Below, piece by piece: positions 26,842 through 35,548 of a stretch of 64,000 bases of DNA. The translations under genes and the position numbers were made by a program. Positions within the stretch are counted from its first letter, which is position 1. The number at the start of each line of letters is the position of its first letter. The notes under the pieces were generated by a model. That model saw only the letters and a program-made list of their open reading frames with translations. It was not told the DNA's origin and did no database searches. Source of the stretch: JBMNCQ01 sp049366715 (lineage in GTDB: Bacteria; Bacillota; Peptococcia; Peptococcales; BICA1-8); the NCBI GenBank assembly GCA_049366715.1, contig JBMNCQ010000057.1, positions 104,463 to 168,462 on the forward strand, read 5' to 3'.

Positions 26842-27364
26842 AGGGTGCTTCAATTTTGCCTTGATCAAAAAATAGATATATTTGAATAATCTAGAATTTA
26901 TTTTTCTATGAGACGTACCGGGAGATAGCGCCTCATGGTTCCGACGGATGTGCGGAAGGTTTTCATGTTTGTGTTGATAAGTTTCCTTTGGGTAAAGATA
27001 CTGGGTAGGTCAGCATCTTCTTAGAAACAAAAATTATAATTGCTAGAAAGATGCGGCTCTAATGGGACGGATAATATCCATAAAGACTATAAAAATAAAA
27101 TATAATTTATAAATATTTTTGAAGTAAATTTGCTTTTTGCAGTGTCTAAATAATAGGGTGAGTTTAAATATCTGGTGCCTTGTGCCTGGATATTTTTTAT
27201 ATTGCTGTGGGCGATACGGTGTTGAAAGTATGCCTGGCGGGGATTGTAAAATGTACATGTTTCCTGTCGGGACGAATTAATATTAAGATGAAGAGAGGTG
27301 CAATGGTAAAATTAATCTTAAAATAAACATAAATTATCATGCTAATTTAGAAGGAGGGCTTCTG
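26842..27364 (+). other. Non-coding stretch between the prpF remnant and tctC
   Basis: No supported gene. About 26918-27010 has an open stretch (starting ETYREIAPHGSDG) that may be a decayed fragment but is not recognised. A weak hairpin, AAATATC (27166-27172) with GATATTT (27189-27195) and a T-run, could be a terminator or leader attenuator. GAAGGAGGG near 27350 serves the ATG at 27365. Confidence 0.35.
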
Positions 27365-28345
27365 ATGAAAAAAATTACTGTGTTTTCCCTTTTAATTTTA
27401 TTGATCGCCGTTATTGCCGGCTGTTCCTCGAAAAGTGAGTCTGAAAAACAGCAGGAAAGTTATCCGACTAAGGCGATCCAATTCATAGTGCCTTATCAAG
27501 CAGGGGATAATTCGGACCTTAGTGCCAGGACTATGGCTGATAAAGTGAATTCAATATTAGCTCAACCTATGGTGGTTATTAACAAGCCCGGCGGCGGGGG
27601 CAGTATTGGGGCTGCAGATGTTGCCAAAGCGGCTCCCGATGGGTATCTGTTATTGAATGGTTCTTATGGCCTGGTAACGGCCAAGCCTTATATGGAGGAT
27701 GTAGGTTATACATATGAAGATTTTAAACCTGTTGCCCAGTTTACGGAAATACCCCTTGCTCTGGCGGTTAGGAAGGATGCTCCGTATAATTCACTCCAGG
27801 AGTTTTTGGATTATGCCAAAGAAAACCCCGGAAAAATTAAGTACAGTGTACCGGGTTCCGGGACAATTCAACATATAACAATGCTAAGTTTTGCTAATCA
27901 ACTGGGGATTGAGATGAAAGCTCTGCCGTATCAAGGCGGAGGACCTGCGTTAGCAGCTCTTTTGGCAAAAGATGTCGAGGCAGCCTTTGTCGGAGCGGGA
28001 GTTCTGGTTGGACAATATGAATCCGGTGATATAAAGGTACTGGGCGCAACGACCAAGGAGCATCTGAGCATCATGCCTGATGTATCTACTTTTAGTGAAC
28101 AGGGTCATGACTTATTTGCCGGGGTCTGGTTCGGGGCTTTTGCTCCTAAAGATACACCTGATGAAGTAATTGCGGTTTTAGAAAATACTTTTAAACAAAT
28201 TTACGATATGCCGGAAGTGCAGGAGCAATGGAAAAAGCTAAATCTGCAGCCTTCCTTCCTTAATGCTCAGGATTTTGCCCAACGGGTAAAACAGGATGCC
28301 CAACGGAATTATGAGATTTTGCAGGAGCTGGGAAAAACAAAATAA
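27365..28345 (+). CDS. TTT transporter solute-binding lipoprotein TctC (set 2)
   Basis: A 326-residue Bug-family receptor. The signal sequence ends with IAGC (Cys20), a lipobox. The family pattern follows: KAIQFIVPYQAGDNSDLSAR and NKPGGGGSIGAADVAKAAPDG, then YSVPGSGTIQHI. The second residue pair of the ligand loop is DN rather than the GT of set 1, so the ligand may differ. Base composition is less AT-rich than in set 1, suggesting a different origin. A hairpin separates it from tctB. Confidence 0.92.
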   Translation: MKKITVFSLLILLIAVIAGCSSKSESEKQQESYPTKAIQFIVPYQAGDNSDLSARTMADKVNSILAQPMVVINKPGGGGSIGAADVAKAAPDGYLLLNGSYGLVTAKPYMEDVGYTYEDFKPVAQFTEIPLALAVRKDAPYNSLQEFLDYAKENPGKIKYSVPGSGTIQHITMLSFANQLGIEMKALPYQGGGPALAALLAKDVEAAFVGAGVLVGQYESGDIKVLGATTKEHLSIMPDVSTFSEQGHDLFAGVWFGAFAPKDTPDEVIAVLENTFKQIYDMPEVQEQWKKLNLQPSFLNAQDFAQRVKQDAQRNYEILQELGKTK

Positions 28346-28349
28346 AGTT

Positions 28350-28394
28350 TTGCCGAGAGGACCTGGTGTGGTGACTAAGGTCCTCCCGGTGCAA
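28350..28394 (+). other. Hairpin between tctC and tctB (set 2)
   Basis: GAGGACCT (28357-28364) pairs with AGGTCCTC (28378-28385), and TTGC and GCAA at the outer ends extend the stem. No U-run follows. It occupies the same position as the hairpins at 8327 and 59891. Confidence 0.6.
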
Positions 28395-28411
28395 ATGAGG
28401 TGCTGGGACAG

Positions 28412-28834
28412 ATGAGAGACAGAGATCTAACGGCGGGGATAATTCTCTTAGGCGTCTCCTGCTTTGGCTTGATATATGCAGGGCAGATCCCCAATGATGA
28501 GGTTGGTTTATCGCCGGGCTTTTTCCCCACTTTTTTATTCAGCGGTTTATTGCTGTGCGGCGGGATTTTGCTGTGGCAGGGCTGGCAAAGGACAGAGAAG
28601 GTGCCGATACCCTCCTGTAAATATAAGAGAATTTTTAGTATGCTTGTGCTTTTATTTGCTTACATTTTATTAATCCAGGTAATTTATTTCAGAGCCGCTA
28701 CTTTTCTTTTCATTATTTTTACTATGTATTTTCTGGGGATGAGGAGACCGGTTTTACTGGTGTTGGTATCGGCTTCAACGACTTTTATCATTTATTGGTT
28801 ATTTGTTTATGTTTTTAAAACATCACTGGCGTAG
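28412..28834 (+). CDS. TTT transporter small membrane subunit TctB (set 2)
   Basis: About 140 residues with four membrane segments, beginning MRDRDLTAGIILLGVSCFGL. ATG 28412 has GAGG 11 bases upstream; GTG 28400 is an in-frame alternative. The closing YFLGMRRPVLLVLVSAS segment is typical of TctB. The stop is 12 bases before tctA. Confidence 0.85.
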   Translation: MRDRDLTAGIILLGVSCFGLIYAGQIPNDEVGLSPGFFPTFLFSGLLLCGGILLWQGWQRTEKVPIPSCKYKRIFSMLVLLFAYILLIQVIYFRAATFLFIIFTMYFLGMRRPVLLVLVSASTTFIIYWLFVYVFKTSLA

Positions 28835-28846
28835 CGGGGGTAAAAA

Positions 28847-30325
28847 ATGCAAATTAACATGATCCAACAAGTGCAGACTGCGCTAATAAATGTGCTCTCT
28901 TTTGAAATGGTGCTCTGGGTATTTATCGGAGTCGGAATAGGCATTGTATTTGGGGCATTGCCGGGTTTAACAGCAACAACAGGCGTTGCTGTTTTTACAC
29001 CTATGACCTTTTATATGTCCTTTGATGTTTCGATGGCTCTGTTACTGGGAATATTTTGCGGGGGCTATTATGCGGGCAGTATTCCGGCCATATTAATTAA
29101 GACGCCGGGGGCACCGGGTAATGCGGCTACGATTCTCGACGGATATACTATGGCGGAGCAGGGAAAGGCCGGAAAAGCTTTAGGGCTATCCATCGTTTCG
29201 TCGGTTTTCGGTGGTATTTTTTCAGCCCTTGTTTTATTATTTTTTGCTCCGTTATTAGGAAATTTTGCTACCAAGTTTGGTTCGGCAGAATATTTTGCGG
29301 TGGGGCTCATCGGTCTGGTGTGCGTGGCCAGTGTTTCCGGAAAGTCGCTGGTCAAGGGAATTGCCGCTGCTTTGATCGGAATGATTTTGGGATGCATCGG
29401 TATGGACCCCATCAGTGGCATACCGCGCCTTACATTGGGAAGTCAGAACTTAAGCGGCGGAATCAGCCTGATACCTGCCTTGATCGGTTTTTTTGCCATT
29501 ACGGAAGTGCTGGTAAAAGTAGAGGAATATTCTGAGACATGTACGGAAAATGTCCTGGAAGTTACAAAGGTAGTAAATAATTTACGGGAATGTTTTGCGT
29601 ACAAATGGTTATTGGTCAAGAGCTCTTTAATCGGTACAATTATTGGAGCTCTGCCCGGCACAGGTCCGACAATCGCTTCCTGGGTAAGCTATAATGAAGC
29701 AAAAAGAAGCTCTAAAAATCCTGAGGAATTCGGGACGGGGATTTCTGCCGGGGTAATTGCCAGTGAGGCTGCCAATAATGCTGTAACGGGCGGGGCCATG
29801 ATTCCTTTATTGACCCTGGGTATCCCCGGCGATACTGTGACGGCTATCCTGCTGGGTGCTTTGATGATCCAGGGGCTGACACCGGGGCCCATGCTGATTA
29901 AGGAAAATTATGGGACAATCGTTTCCATTCTCATTATTCTTATTATTGCTAATTTATTTATGCTTGTTTTAGGTCTATTCGCCAGTAAAATGTTCCCTTA
30001 TATCATCAGAATTCCTCAGGCCATACTGATTCCCTTAATTATAGTCTTGTGTGTTACCGGGGGATTTGCTTATGGCAGTTCATATTTTGATGTGAAAATT
30101 TTATTAATTTTAGGTGTTTTCGGATTCATTTTAAATAAATACGGTTTCCCTATTCCTCCCGTAGTATTGGGATTAGTGCTGGGCCCCATTATTGAGCCTA
30201 ATTTTAGGAGAGCTTTAATTTCTGCGGAAATGAATCCCTTTATTTTTTTCCAAAGACCGCTTAGTCTGGGGCTGATAATTTTAGCGGTGTTGATTCTTGT
30301 TTTCTTAACAAAAACTTCGAAATAA
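28847..30325 (+). CDS. TTT transporter large permease TctA (set 2)
   Basis: A 492-residue permease with about twelve membrane segments and the TctA motifs FGALPGLTATTGVAVFTP, GGYYAGSIPAILIKTPGAPG and GALPGTGPTIASWVSY, then LTLGIPGDTVTAILLGA. It is colinear with the TctA at 8881 but clearly a separate lineage. A strong terminator follows 27 bases after the stop. Confidence 0.92.
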   Translation: MQINMIQQVQTALINVLSFEMVLWVFIGVGIGIVFGALPGLTATTGVAVFTPMTFYMSFDVSMALLLGIFCGGYYAGSIPAILIKTPGAPGNAATILDGYTMAEQGKAGKALGLSIVSSVFGGIFSALVLLFFAPLLGNFATKFGSAEYFAVGLIGLVCVASVSGKSLVKGIAAALIGMILGCIGMDPISGIPRLTLGSQNLSGGISLIPALIGFFAITEVLVKVEEYSETCTENVLEVTKVVNNLRECFAYKWLLVKSSLIGTIIGALPGTGPTIASWVSYNEAKRSSKNPEEFGTGISAGVIASEAANNAVTGGAMIPLLTLGIPGDTVTAILLGALMIQGLTPGPMLIKENYGTIVSILIILIIANLFMLVLGLFASKMFPYIIRIPQAILIPLIIVLCVTGGFAYGSSYFDVKILLILGVFGFILNKYGFPIPPVVLGLVLGPIIEPNFRRALISAEMNPFIFFQRPLSLGLIILAVLILVFLTKTSK

Positions 30326-30351
30326 ACGGCAATTTGTTGCCTAACCCCCTT

Positions 30352-30386
30352 TAAAAACCACAGGTGCTTCTGCTGTGGTTTTTTGC
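30352..30386 (+). terminator. Rho-independent terminator after tctA (set 2)
   Basis: AAAAACCACAG (30353-30363) pairs with CTGTGGTTTTTT (30373-30384) around a nine-base loop, and the 3' arm itself provides the T-run. It ends the second tctCBA unit. Confidence 0.85.
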
Positions 30387-30555
30387 AAAGAGCGGGCTAT
30401 TAATAAATATTTGTTAATAAACATTAACTAAACAGTTATTAATTATTTAACTCTTTTAACATGGGTTAAGTTACTATAAAATAATACCAATAAAGAAGCC
30501 GGCGGCCCGGTGAATTATTTCTGCTTAAGAGATCCTGTTTTTGAGGGGTGAAAAA

Positions 30556-31110
30556 ATGAAGAAAACCGACGCGGAACTGGTAAATATGACATTGCTGGGT
30601 GATAAAGATGCTTATGACACTTTAGTAAAGAGATATCAAACACAGATTTACCTATATTTGTGTAAGAGCGGCTGTGTCCCGGAAGACGCTAAAGGTATAA
30701 CCCAAGGTGTTTTTATCAAGGCGTTTTTATCTCTGGACAAATTAAAGGACCCCTCTAAAATCAGGGCCTGGCTTTATACAATTGCCACGAATCGGTATCG
30801 TAACTGGAAACGTAAAAACAAATATATTAATGTTCCCATCGAAGAAAGCATTGGCTGCAAAGACAGCAATACCCCGGAAGAAATGTATTTAAACCATGAA
30901 AATGTTTTAGAAATCAGAAAGGCCTTAAATAAGCTGGCAGATATCTATAAAGAAGTTTTAATTCTGCATTATTTTAATAATTTAAGCTATCATCAGATTG
31001 CCGACCGGACGGGTTTAAGTGTGCGTACTGTAGAAACCAGGATCTACCGGGGCAGGCAAATACTAAAAAGTCACTTAGCAAATAACAATAAAAATTTTAA
31101 TATTATCTAA
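30556..31110 (+). CDS. ECF-type RNA polymerase sigma factor
   Basis: About 184 residues from ATG 30556 (GAGGGG 8 bases upstream; the frame opens at TTG 30541). Region 2 spans roughly residues 5-80 (LVKRYQTQIYLYL, then IRAWLYTIATNRYRNWKRK) and region 4 covers the last 60 (YKEVLILHYFNNLSYHQIA, TGLSVRTVETRIYRGRQIL). No anti-sigma factor gene follows, unlike most ECF factors. It is flanked upstream by a terminator and downstream by the hut leader, so it is probably a single-gene unit. Its targets are unknown. Confidence 0.88.
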   Translation: MKKTDAELVNMTLLGDKDAYDTLVKRYQTQIYLYLCKSGCVPEDAKGITQGVFIKAFLSLDKLKDPSKIRAWLYTIATNRYRNWKRKNKYINVPIEESIGCKDSNTPEEMYLNHENVLEIRKALNKLADIYKEVLILHYFNNLSYHQIADRTGLSVRTVETRIYRGRQILKSHLANNNKNFNII

Positions 31111-31168
31111 AATATAAATTTTTTTAATTTTCTTTGAAGTATTTTCTAAATAAAATATGTCTAATAAG

Positions 31169-31209
31169 TAGTGGAAGATATCCTGCAGCAATCAGGGTAT
31201 CTTTTTTTA
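31169..31209 (+). promoter_or_regulatory. Leader terminator with TAGTGG-N3-AT element, hut operon
   Basis: TAGTGGAAGAT (31169-31179) runs into a hairpin GATATCCTG (31177-31185) / CAGGGTATC (31193-31201), which is fully paired in RNA with one U-G, then seven T. A transcript starting around 31160 would end here unless antiterminated. The same TAGTGG-N3-AT is found before the hairpins at 42046 and 44250. A possible -10 (TAAAAT, 31151-31156) lies just upstream. Confidence 0.6.
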
Positions 31210-31257
31210 TTTAATCTGCTCGGAGTACTAAAAGTTAAAATGCGAAGGAGAGAAGCA

Positions 31258-32259
31258 ATGAATTCTATGGAGATTATGTTTATTAGCGGTAAGGATATTG
31301 AAAAAATGCGCTTGACTAATCAAGAAATACTAGCTGCTGTTGAAGACAGCCTAGAGGCCCAGGGCCACGGACGGGTAGTTATCGAGCCCCGGGAGCATCT
31401 GATCCCTGATCCCCAGTTTCAAGGGCATTTTAATATTTTACGGGGCTATATTGAGCCGTTGAATGTAGCAGGCGTTAAGGTAGTGGGTGACTATGTTAAT
31501 AATTATAAACTAGGTCTGCCTTCGGAGCTTGCTTTGCTTAATCTCTATGATCCCAGGACAGGAAGTCCTTTAGCCATTGTTGATGCAACTGAGATAACCA
31601 ATATGCGGACCGGAGCCTTGACTGCCTTAGGTGCAAAATATTTAGCCCGCAGAGACAGCAAAATCCTAGGTCATTTAGGTTCCCGGGGCACTGCCTGGTG
31701 GAACGTGGTTTTGCTGGACAGTATATTTGATTTTGCAGAAATCAGGGTCAACAGCAGGAGACCTGAATCAAGGAATGATTTTGCTCAGAAGTTGAGTGAA
31801 CATCTCGGTAAACCTGTCAAAGCTGTTTCATCAAGTGAGGAATGTCTGCAAGGGGCGGACATCATGGTTGAAGCAACCAGACTTATTGAGCCCCAAGTTC
31901 TCTTAAAGACGGAGTGGATTAAGCCGGGGGATTTTGTCGTTCCTTATGGAACCATTAGTGCCGTAGAATTGTCTTTGACTGATGTGATGGATAAAATGGT
32001 GGTAGATGACTGGGGGCAGTGCAAAGGCGGTAAATTCGGCAGTTTGCGCCGTCATGTGGATACAGGCAGATTATCCTTAGAAAATCTTCATGGTGAGCTG
32101 GGAGAAATCGTCGCCGGACGGAAACCCGGGCGGGAGAATGCCGCAGAGCGGATTCTTTTCTGGCACCGGGGATTGTCTTTAAATGATATTGCCCTGGGGC
32201 ATTTAATCTATCAGAAAGCCGGAAGTTTAGGCCTGGGGACAATGCTTGAATATAGATAA
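31258..32259 (+). CDS. Ornithine cyclodeaminase / mu-crystallin family protein
   Basis: About 333 residues from ATG 31258, after GAAGGAGAG; the frame is open from 31171 through the leader hairpin, but that start cannot be real. It has the family core: TNMRTGALTALGAKYLARRD, the NAD-binding turn GHLGSRGTA and EATRLIEPQVLLKTEWIKPG. Family members are ornithine cyclodeaminases, imine reductases and amino-acid dehydrogenases. It lies 20 bases before the histidine-lyase homologue, an unusual partner. It might recycle an amino or imino acid made in the same pathway. Confidence 0.85.
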   Translation: MNSMEIMFISGKDIEKMRLTNQEILAAVEDSLEAQGHGRVVIEPREHLIPDPQFQGHFNILRGYIEPLNVAGVKVVGDYVNNYKLGLPSELALLNLYDPRTGSPLAIVDATEITNMRTGALTALGAKYLARRDSKILGHLGSRGTAWWNVVLLDSIFDFAEIRVNSRRPESRNDFAQKLSEHLGKPVKAVSSSEECLQGADIMVEATRLIEPQVLLKTEWIKPGDFVVPYGTISAVELSLTDVMDKMVVDDWGQCKGGKFGSLRRHVDTGRLSLENLHGELGEIVAGRKPGRENAAERILFWHRGLSLNDIALGHLIYQKAGSLGLGTMLEYR

Positions 32260-32279
32260 TTACTTTAAGGGGGCAGGAT

Positions 32280-33809
32280 ATGTCTGGAATAGCGAATAAT
32301 TCTGAAATAATATTGACCGGGGAAACCCTGACCATTGAGGAAGTTGCTGTCATTGCTGTTAATAAGGCGCAGGTTCAATTAAGCGCAAAGGCTCTGCAGA
32401 AGGTCCGGGAATCAAGGAGAGTCGTAACGGAAATTGCTGATTCAGATAAGCTCTTTTATGGAGTCAATACCGGTACGGGAGCCAACAAGAATGTGCGTAT
32501 TTCCCAGGAGGATCTGGCTGATTTTCAAAAACGGATCATTCTCAGTCACTGTATTGCCCTGGAACCGAATTTCCCGGATCATGTTGTCCGGGCGATCATG
32601 GCTGTCCGCCTGAACGGGATGCTGAAAGGCGCTGCCGGGGTACAAGAAGAGATTGTCCATTTACTTAAAGAGCTGTTAAATAGAAATATTCTTCCCATAG
32701 TTCCGGCTAAGGGTTCGGTAGGTTCTTCGGATATAGGGCCGCTGTCCCATCTGGCCCTGCCTTTATTAGGTCTGGGTGAGGTTTACTACCGGAATAACAG
32801 AGTAACCAGCCGGGAAGCTCTGGCTCAGGAGAATCTCCAGCCTGTCAAACTGGGGCCCAAAGATGGTCTGGGAATTATTAATAGCAATGCCGCCAGCACG
32901 GGCCATGCGGCACTGGTTCTTAAAGAATGCAGCAAAGTGCTGAATTTGGCAGAAGTCTCCTATGCCCTTAATTTGGAAGGATTCAGGGGCAATGTCAGCC
33001 CGTTGTATCCGGACTCTTATGAATTAAGACCACATCCGGGGCAGCTTAAAAGTGCCGGCATAATCAGGCGCTTACTGCAAGGCAGCTTTCTGTGGGAGCC
33101 GGGTGTTGCCAGGAGTGTGCAGGACCCGATCAGTTTCAGGTCGTCACCTCAGGTTCACGGTGCATGCAGAGAAGCGCTGGGTTTTGTTGAAAATTCGGTA
33201 CAAATTGAACTCAATTCCATGGGTGATAACCCAATGGTGTCCGTTGCGAAAAGAGATATGCTGTCCCATGGACAGTTTCAGATCACGAATATTGCAGTTA
33301 ATTTTGATTTTTTGAAAATTGCACTGTCCAACCTGGCTACAACGATCTGTGCAAGGGTCTTTAGACTTGTTGATCCGTCTTTTAGTGATCTGCCGACATA
33401 CCTTTCCCCCAATCCGGGCGTATGCTGCGGTTTTGCAACTTTACAAAAAACCATCAGCCATTTGCAAAGTGAAATCAGGCATCTTGCCAATCCCACCAGT
33501 ATGGATTATCTCCCCTTGGCCCGGGATGTCGAAGACATTTGTACAATGGCCCCTTTAACAATTGCTAATACCGATAAGATTATTACCAACTTAAGGACTC
33601 TGATTGCCATTGAGTTTATGCTGGCGGCGCAAGCCGTTGATTTGTTAGAAAAACCTGTTCTAGGCAGGGGAACCGGAATTGCTTATGATTTAGTACGCTC
33701 CAAAGTACCGTTTCTAAAGGATGACCGTATCATTTCTTTTGACGTTGAGAAGGTGCAGGAACTCTTATTAAAAGACTTATTGCTGCAAGAAGTGCAGGAG
33801 TATTTTTAA
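32280..33809 (+). CDS. Histidine/aromatic ammonia-lyase family protein with altered MIO site
   Basis: A 509-residue HAL/PAL-family protein. Conserved parts are YGVNTGTGANK (60-70), LSHC (89-92), SNAASTGHAAL, QDPISFRSSPQVHGA, MGDNPMVS and a DVEDICTMA segment equivalent to the catalytic Glu region. The normal Ala-Ser-Gly that cyclises into the MIO cofactor is not there: the site reads GSVGSSDIGPL (145-155), with Ser149-Ser150-Asp151 and one residue fewer than usual. Gene context (hutU, hutI, ftcD) argues for histidine deamination to urocanate, but the chemistry may differ. GGGGGCAGG precedes the ATG. Confidence 0.8.
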   Translation: MSGIANNSEIILTGETLTIEEVAVIAVNKAQVQLSAKALQKVRESRRVVTEIADSDKLFYGVNTGTGANKNVRISQEDLADFQKRIILSHCIALEPNFPDHVVRAIMAVRLNGMLKGAAGVQEEIVHLLKELLNRNILPIVPAKGSVGSSDIGPLSHLALPLLGLGEVYYRNNRVTSREALAQENLQPVKLGPKDGLGIINSNAASTGHAALVLKECSKVLNLAEVSYALNLEGFRGNVSPLYPDSYELRPHPGQLKSAGIIRRLLQGSFLWEPGVARSVQDPISFRSSPQVHGACREALGFVENSVQIELNSMGDNPMVSVAKRDMLSHGQFQITNIAVNFDFLKIALSNLATTICARVFRLVDPSFSDLPTYLSPNPGVCCGFATLQKTISHLQSEIRHLANPTSMDYLPLARDVEDICTMAPLTIANTDKIITNLRTLIAIEFMLAAQAVDLLEKPVLGRGTGIAYDLVRSKVPFLKDDRIISFDVEKVQELLLKDLLLQEVQEYF

Positions 33810-33854
33810 AAGAGTATATTTAGGCAAAAAAAAATATTTTAAAGGAGGATTTGT

Positions 33855-35273
33855 ATGATTAATATTCACTGGACATCATTGGACTGGCTGGCAGTTGTTT
33901 TCTATTTGGCGGCCCTAGTTGCCATCGGTTGGTATGTATCTAAGAAAATTACAAGTACTGATGACTATTATGTAGCCGGCAGGGCCTTAACTTATCCGAT
34001 TGCCGTCGGTACAATAATGGCAACCTGGTATGGCTCGGGAGCGGTTTTCGGAACGGCTGAGTTAGCTTTTGGTGTTGGTATTGCGGCCTTTGTAGTATGG
34101 TGCATTCCTGCCCATTTAGGGAGAATTCCCCTTGCATTATGGGTAGCACCCAAAGTAAGGAATATTGAAGGAACTACTATTCCCGCCCTGCTGGGACAAT
34201 TATACGCTAAGCCCGTTGCGATCCTGGGTGCACTGCTCATTGTATGCTTTTCGACAAGATTACAGGATATCGTTTCCGTAGGTATCATGGGTAATACCAT
34301 TACAGGTATTGAAAACTGGGTTATCGGCAGCATTATAGTCGGCATAGTACTAATTTATACTTTATTCGGCGGATTATGGTCGGTAGCAATGACCGATGTT
34401 TTGCAGTTTTTATTGATGACGACCATAACGCTCTTATTGCTGCCCCTGCTCTGGATTAAAGTCGGCGGTTTTGCAGGATTGCAAGCAGTCTTGCCGGCGG
34501 AACATTTTACCCCTACCGGCGGGATGCCCTTCTCCAGACTCCTGGTATTTTTTCTTTTAGGATTCCAGGTCTATGCAGACCCGGCGGCATATCAGCGTTT
34601 TAGCGCCGCCAATACGGCCAATACGGCCAAAAGAGCATATTTAACTTGTTTAATCGTCTGGCTGGCCTTTGATGTCGTTATGACCTTATTGGGCATTGCT
34701 GCCCGGGGATTATACCCGGAAGTTGCACCGGGCAAGGCTTTCTTAGCGGCAGCTATTAATAATTTGCCACCCTTTGTGGCCGGTCTGTGGATTGCATCTA
34801 TTCTTTCGGCAATCATGTCCAGTATGGACTCATTCTTCCTGGTGGGAGCCACAACCCTTGCCAATGATATTTATAAACCTTTGTTTAATAAAAATGCTAC
34901 CGATGCAGAGCTGATCAGAATGACCAGGATATTTGTTATTTTAATAGGGGTGATAGGTTGTGCCGCAGCTTTCCAATTTACGATGGTTCTGGACGCAGCC
35001 ATCTTCTTAGGCGGTTTATACCTGGCTTCGGCTCTGGTTCCTGTGATCGGCGGTCTGTTCTGGACCGGGAAAAGAACCGTTGCGGGCGGATTTTTAAGTA
35101 TGCTGGCGGGAATGGCCGCTACATTTATCTGGCAGCTCCTTAAGAATCCATATGGACTCAAACCAATGCTGATCGCTCTTCCCATTTCATTTATATTCTT
35201 CTTGCTTGGTAATCAGTTTGGGAAACCTTTGACAACGGGAACAGGCAGTTCCTCGGAAACCTATGGTTCATAA
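33855..35273 (+). CDS. Sodium:solute symporter (SSS family)
   Basis: A 472-residue membrane protein with about thirteen helices. SSS landmarks are DDYYVAGRALTYPIAVGTIM near the start, LIYTLFGGLWSVAMTDVLQF, and SSMDSFFLVGATTLANDIYK in the second half. AAAGGAGG precedes the ATG. Its place between the hutH-like gene and hutU suggests Na+-driven histidine uptake. Proline, pantothenate and acetate carriers belong to the same family, so the substrate is inferred from context only. Confidence 0.88.
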   Translation: MINIHWTSLDWLAVVFYLAALVAIGWYVSKKITSTDDYYVAGRALTYPIAVGTIMATWYGSGAVFGTAELAFGVGIAAFVVWCIPAHLGRIPLALWVAPKVRNIEGTTIPALLGQLYAKPVAILGALLIVCFSTRLQDIVSVGIMGNTITGIENWVIGSIIVGIVLIYTLFGGLWSVAMTDVLQFLLMTTITLLLLPLLWIKVGGFAGLQAVLPAEHFTPTGGMPFSRLLVFFLLGFQVYADPAAYQRFSAANTANTAKRAYLTCLIVWLAFDVVMTLLGIAARGLYPEVAPGKAFLAAAINNLPPFVAGLWIASILSAIMSSMDSFFLVGATTLANDIYKPLFNKNATDAELIRMTRIFVILIGVIGCAAAFQFTMVLDAAIFLGGLYLASALVPVIGGLFWTGKRTVAGGFLSMLAGMAATFIWQLLKNPYGLKPMLIALPISFIFFLLGNQFGKPLTTGTGSSSETYGS

Positions 35274-35287
35274 GGGAGGGAGTTAAA

Positions 35288-35482
35288 ATGAAAAAGAATG
35301 TGAATACCCCTTTAGATTATTGCTTAGCAGTATTCATTATTATCGAAGCAGGTATTTTATATTTTGCCTTAACACGGCAAATTAGCTTTATCGGATATTT
35401 TTTACCTACCGTTGTCGCGATATTTGCTATATATATTTCAGTGAGTGCTTTGCTAAGCTTTAAGAAACTCATGAATAAATAG
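35288..35482 (+). CDS. Small two-helix membrane protein beside the symporter
   Basis: 64 residues with two hydrophobic segments (about 10-28 and 32-54) and charged ends. It starts 14 bases after the symporter stop, with AAGGGAGGGAG in the gap. Small membrane partners are common next to SSS transporters; it may stabilise or regulate the carrier. No family is recognised with certainty. Confidence 0.65.
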   Translation: MKKNVNTPLDYCLAVFIIIEAGILYFALTRQISFIGYFLPTVVAIFAIYISVSALLSFKKLMNK

Positions 35483-35493
35483 CTGTCAGGTAA

Positions 35494-35524
35494 GCAGGCA
35501 TTCAGAGCTGATCTGAATGCCTGC
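35494..35524 (+). terminator. 12-bp hairpin inside the hut operon
   Basis: GCAGGCATTCAG (35494-35505) and CTGAATGCCTGC (35513-35524) are exact complements around AGCTGAT. Only a weak T content follows (ATTCTAAAA). It may be a partial terminator or an mRNA-processing site between the transporter pair and the enzyme genes. Confidence 0.5.
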
Positions 35525-35548
35525 ATTCTAAAAAGAGGGTGATACGGC

